Below are positions 5,491-5,858 of a DNA stretch of 5,858 nt, piece after piece; within the stretch, counting starts at the first letter, position 1, and every line of letters starts with the position of its first letter. This DNA is from Roseiarcus sp035656495 (GTDB lineage Bacteria > Pseudomonadota > Alphaproteobacteria > Rhizobiales > Beijerinckiaceae). The notes beneath the pieces were generated by a model. The model was not told the DNA's origin. It saw nothing but the letters and a program-made list of their open reading frames with translations, and ran no database searches. The stretch lies in contig DASRSL010000167.1 in the NCBI GenBank assembly GCA_035656495.1, forward strand, positions 1-5,858, written 5' to 3'. Made by a program: the position numbers and the translations under genes.

Positions 5491-5729
5491 AGGGAGAATA
5501 TTACCTCGGTTATTTCGCTTACTCGCACAAACTTTCTTGCTCAAGAGATGGAAATATACGTCTTCCTTCGACGGCTACAGGCAGCAGCCGGGGGCGATTC
5601 CCACTCCGCATGCGGTAACAGGGGAATTCCATTCGTCGGCGAATGCCCGAGAGCCGCCCGGCGCCCACGGATCGTCAAGGTTTCCTAGGCTCCTGCTTTT
5701 CCTTGACCCGTCTCCCCCCGAGCCGCCGA

Positions 5730-5758
5730 TTGTCAACTCCGCCGTAACCTCGTAATAG
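5730..5758 (+). promoter_or_regulatory. Weak promoter candidate upstream of the right-edge gene
   Basis: TTGTCA (5730-5735) and TAATAG (5753-5758) are separated by 17 bases. The -35 box matches five of six consensus bases; the -10 box is poor. A start near 5765 would leave a very short leader holding only the ribosome binding site. The rest of 5491-5729 shows no gene I can support. Confidence 0.2.
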
Positions 5759-5774
5759 CCGGGCAGAGGGGGAA

Positions 5775-5858
5775 ATGAACGGCGCGACGGTTTTTCTTAT
5801 CGCGATCGGCTACGTCCTGCTGTTGTTCCTCATCGCCTGGTGGGGCGATCGAGGAGGA
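5775..5858 (+). CDS. N-terminus of a membrane protein, likely SSS-type sensor histidine kinase
   Basis: ATG at 5775 follows a strong purine-rich site, AGAGGGGG (5765-5772). The 28 visible codons encode MNGATVFLIAIGYVLLLFLI and then AWWGDRGG before the window ends. This is one transmembrane helix starting at the very N-terminus, followed by a charged WGDR turn. The pattern 'Y-LLLF-IAWWGDR' is typical of the first helix of hybrid histidine kinases with a sodium:solute-symporter-like sensor region (CbrA-like) and, less specifically, of SSS transporters. Only the first helix is visible, so the kinase domains are inferred from resemblance. The gene reads away from the intron remnant and is not part of the minus-strand cluster. 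Confidence 0.6.
   Translation, partial: MNGATVFLIAIGYVLLLFLIAWWGDRGG

Noticed and set aside
5221..5755. Three overlapping plus-strand frames of 129-155 codons
   Set aside because: They overlap one another in different frames, lie opposite the probable intron RNA and show no protein family.

Overview
The window looks like a GC-rich alphaproteobacterial, probably Rhizobiales-type, accessory stretch. This rests on codon use, a palindromic intergenic repeat of a style common in Bradyrhizobium and Methylocystis relatives, a DUF3830/M20 amidase gene pair, and the types of mobile-element remnants present. No database search was possible, so the assignment is an inference.

Layout, left to right. 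Bases 1-148 (minus) hold an internal piece of an IS4/IS1634-type transposase that runs off the left edge. It is joined in frame to a short stretch resembling a broken secreted-protein start (to about 277). Bases 300-634 show nothing recognisable. A complete RhlE-type DEAD-box RNA helicase follows (635-1969, minus, GTG start). Bases 1970-2587 hold no convincing gene, only a small hairpin and a weak promoter candidate. Next come two cold-shock-domain genes on the minus strand: a canonical 69-residue CspA-like protein (2923-3132) and, after a strong intergenic hairpin, a degenerate 79-residue paralogue (2588-2827) whose RNA-binding aromatics are partly lost. Upstream of them lie a possible promoter with a long leader, a glycine-rich coding remnant (3378-3611) and a composite palindromic repeat (3623-3723).

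The right part is a wreck of catabolic and mobile DNA. DUF3830 (3761-4174, minus) is intact and overlaps by four bases (ATGA) the end of an M20 hydantoinase/carbamoylase-type amidase remnant. That amidase has lost its N-terminal half and carries a one-base frameshift at 4710-4712. Its surviving C-terminal half is fused in frame to the first ~40 residues of a group II intron reverse transcriptase/maturase, which still has its Shine-Dalgarno. About 490 bases of probable group II intron RNA (domains I to III/IV) lie upstream. At the right edge, on the plus strand, begins a membrane protein (5775 onward) whose N-terminus resembles the SSS-type (CbrA-like) sensor histidine kinases.

How the parts relate. 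The helicase and the two cold-shock proteins share a strand and an RNA-remodelling theme and could form a cold- or stress-response neighbourhood, although 600 bases separate them. The DUF3830/amidase pair is a relic of a hydantoin- or carbamoyl-amino-acid-type catabolic cluster. No defence system, CRISPR array, tRNA or rRNA was seen. The most unusual objects are the intron-RT/amidase chimera and the degenerate cold-shock paralogue.
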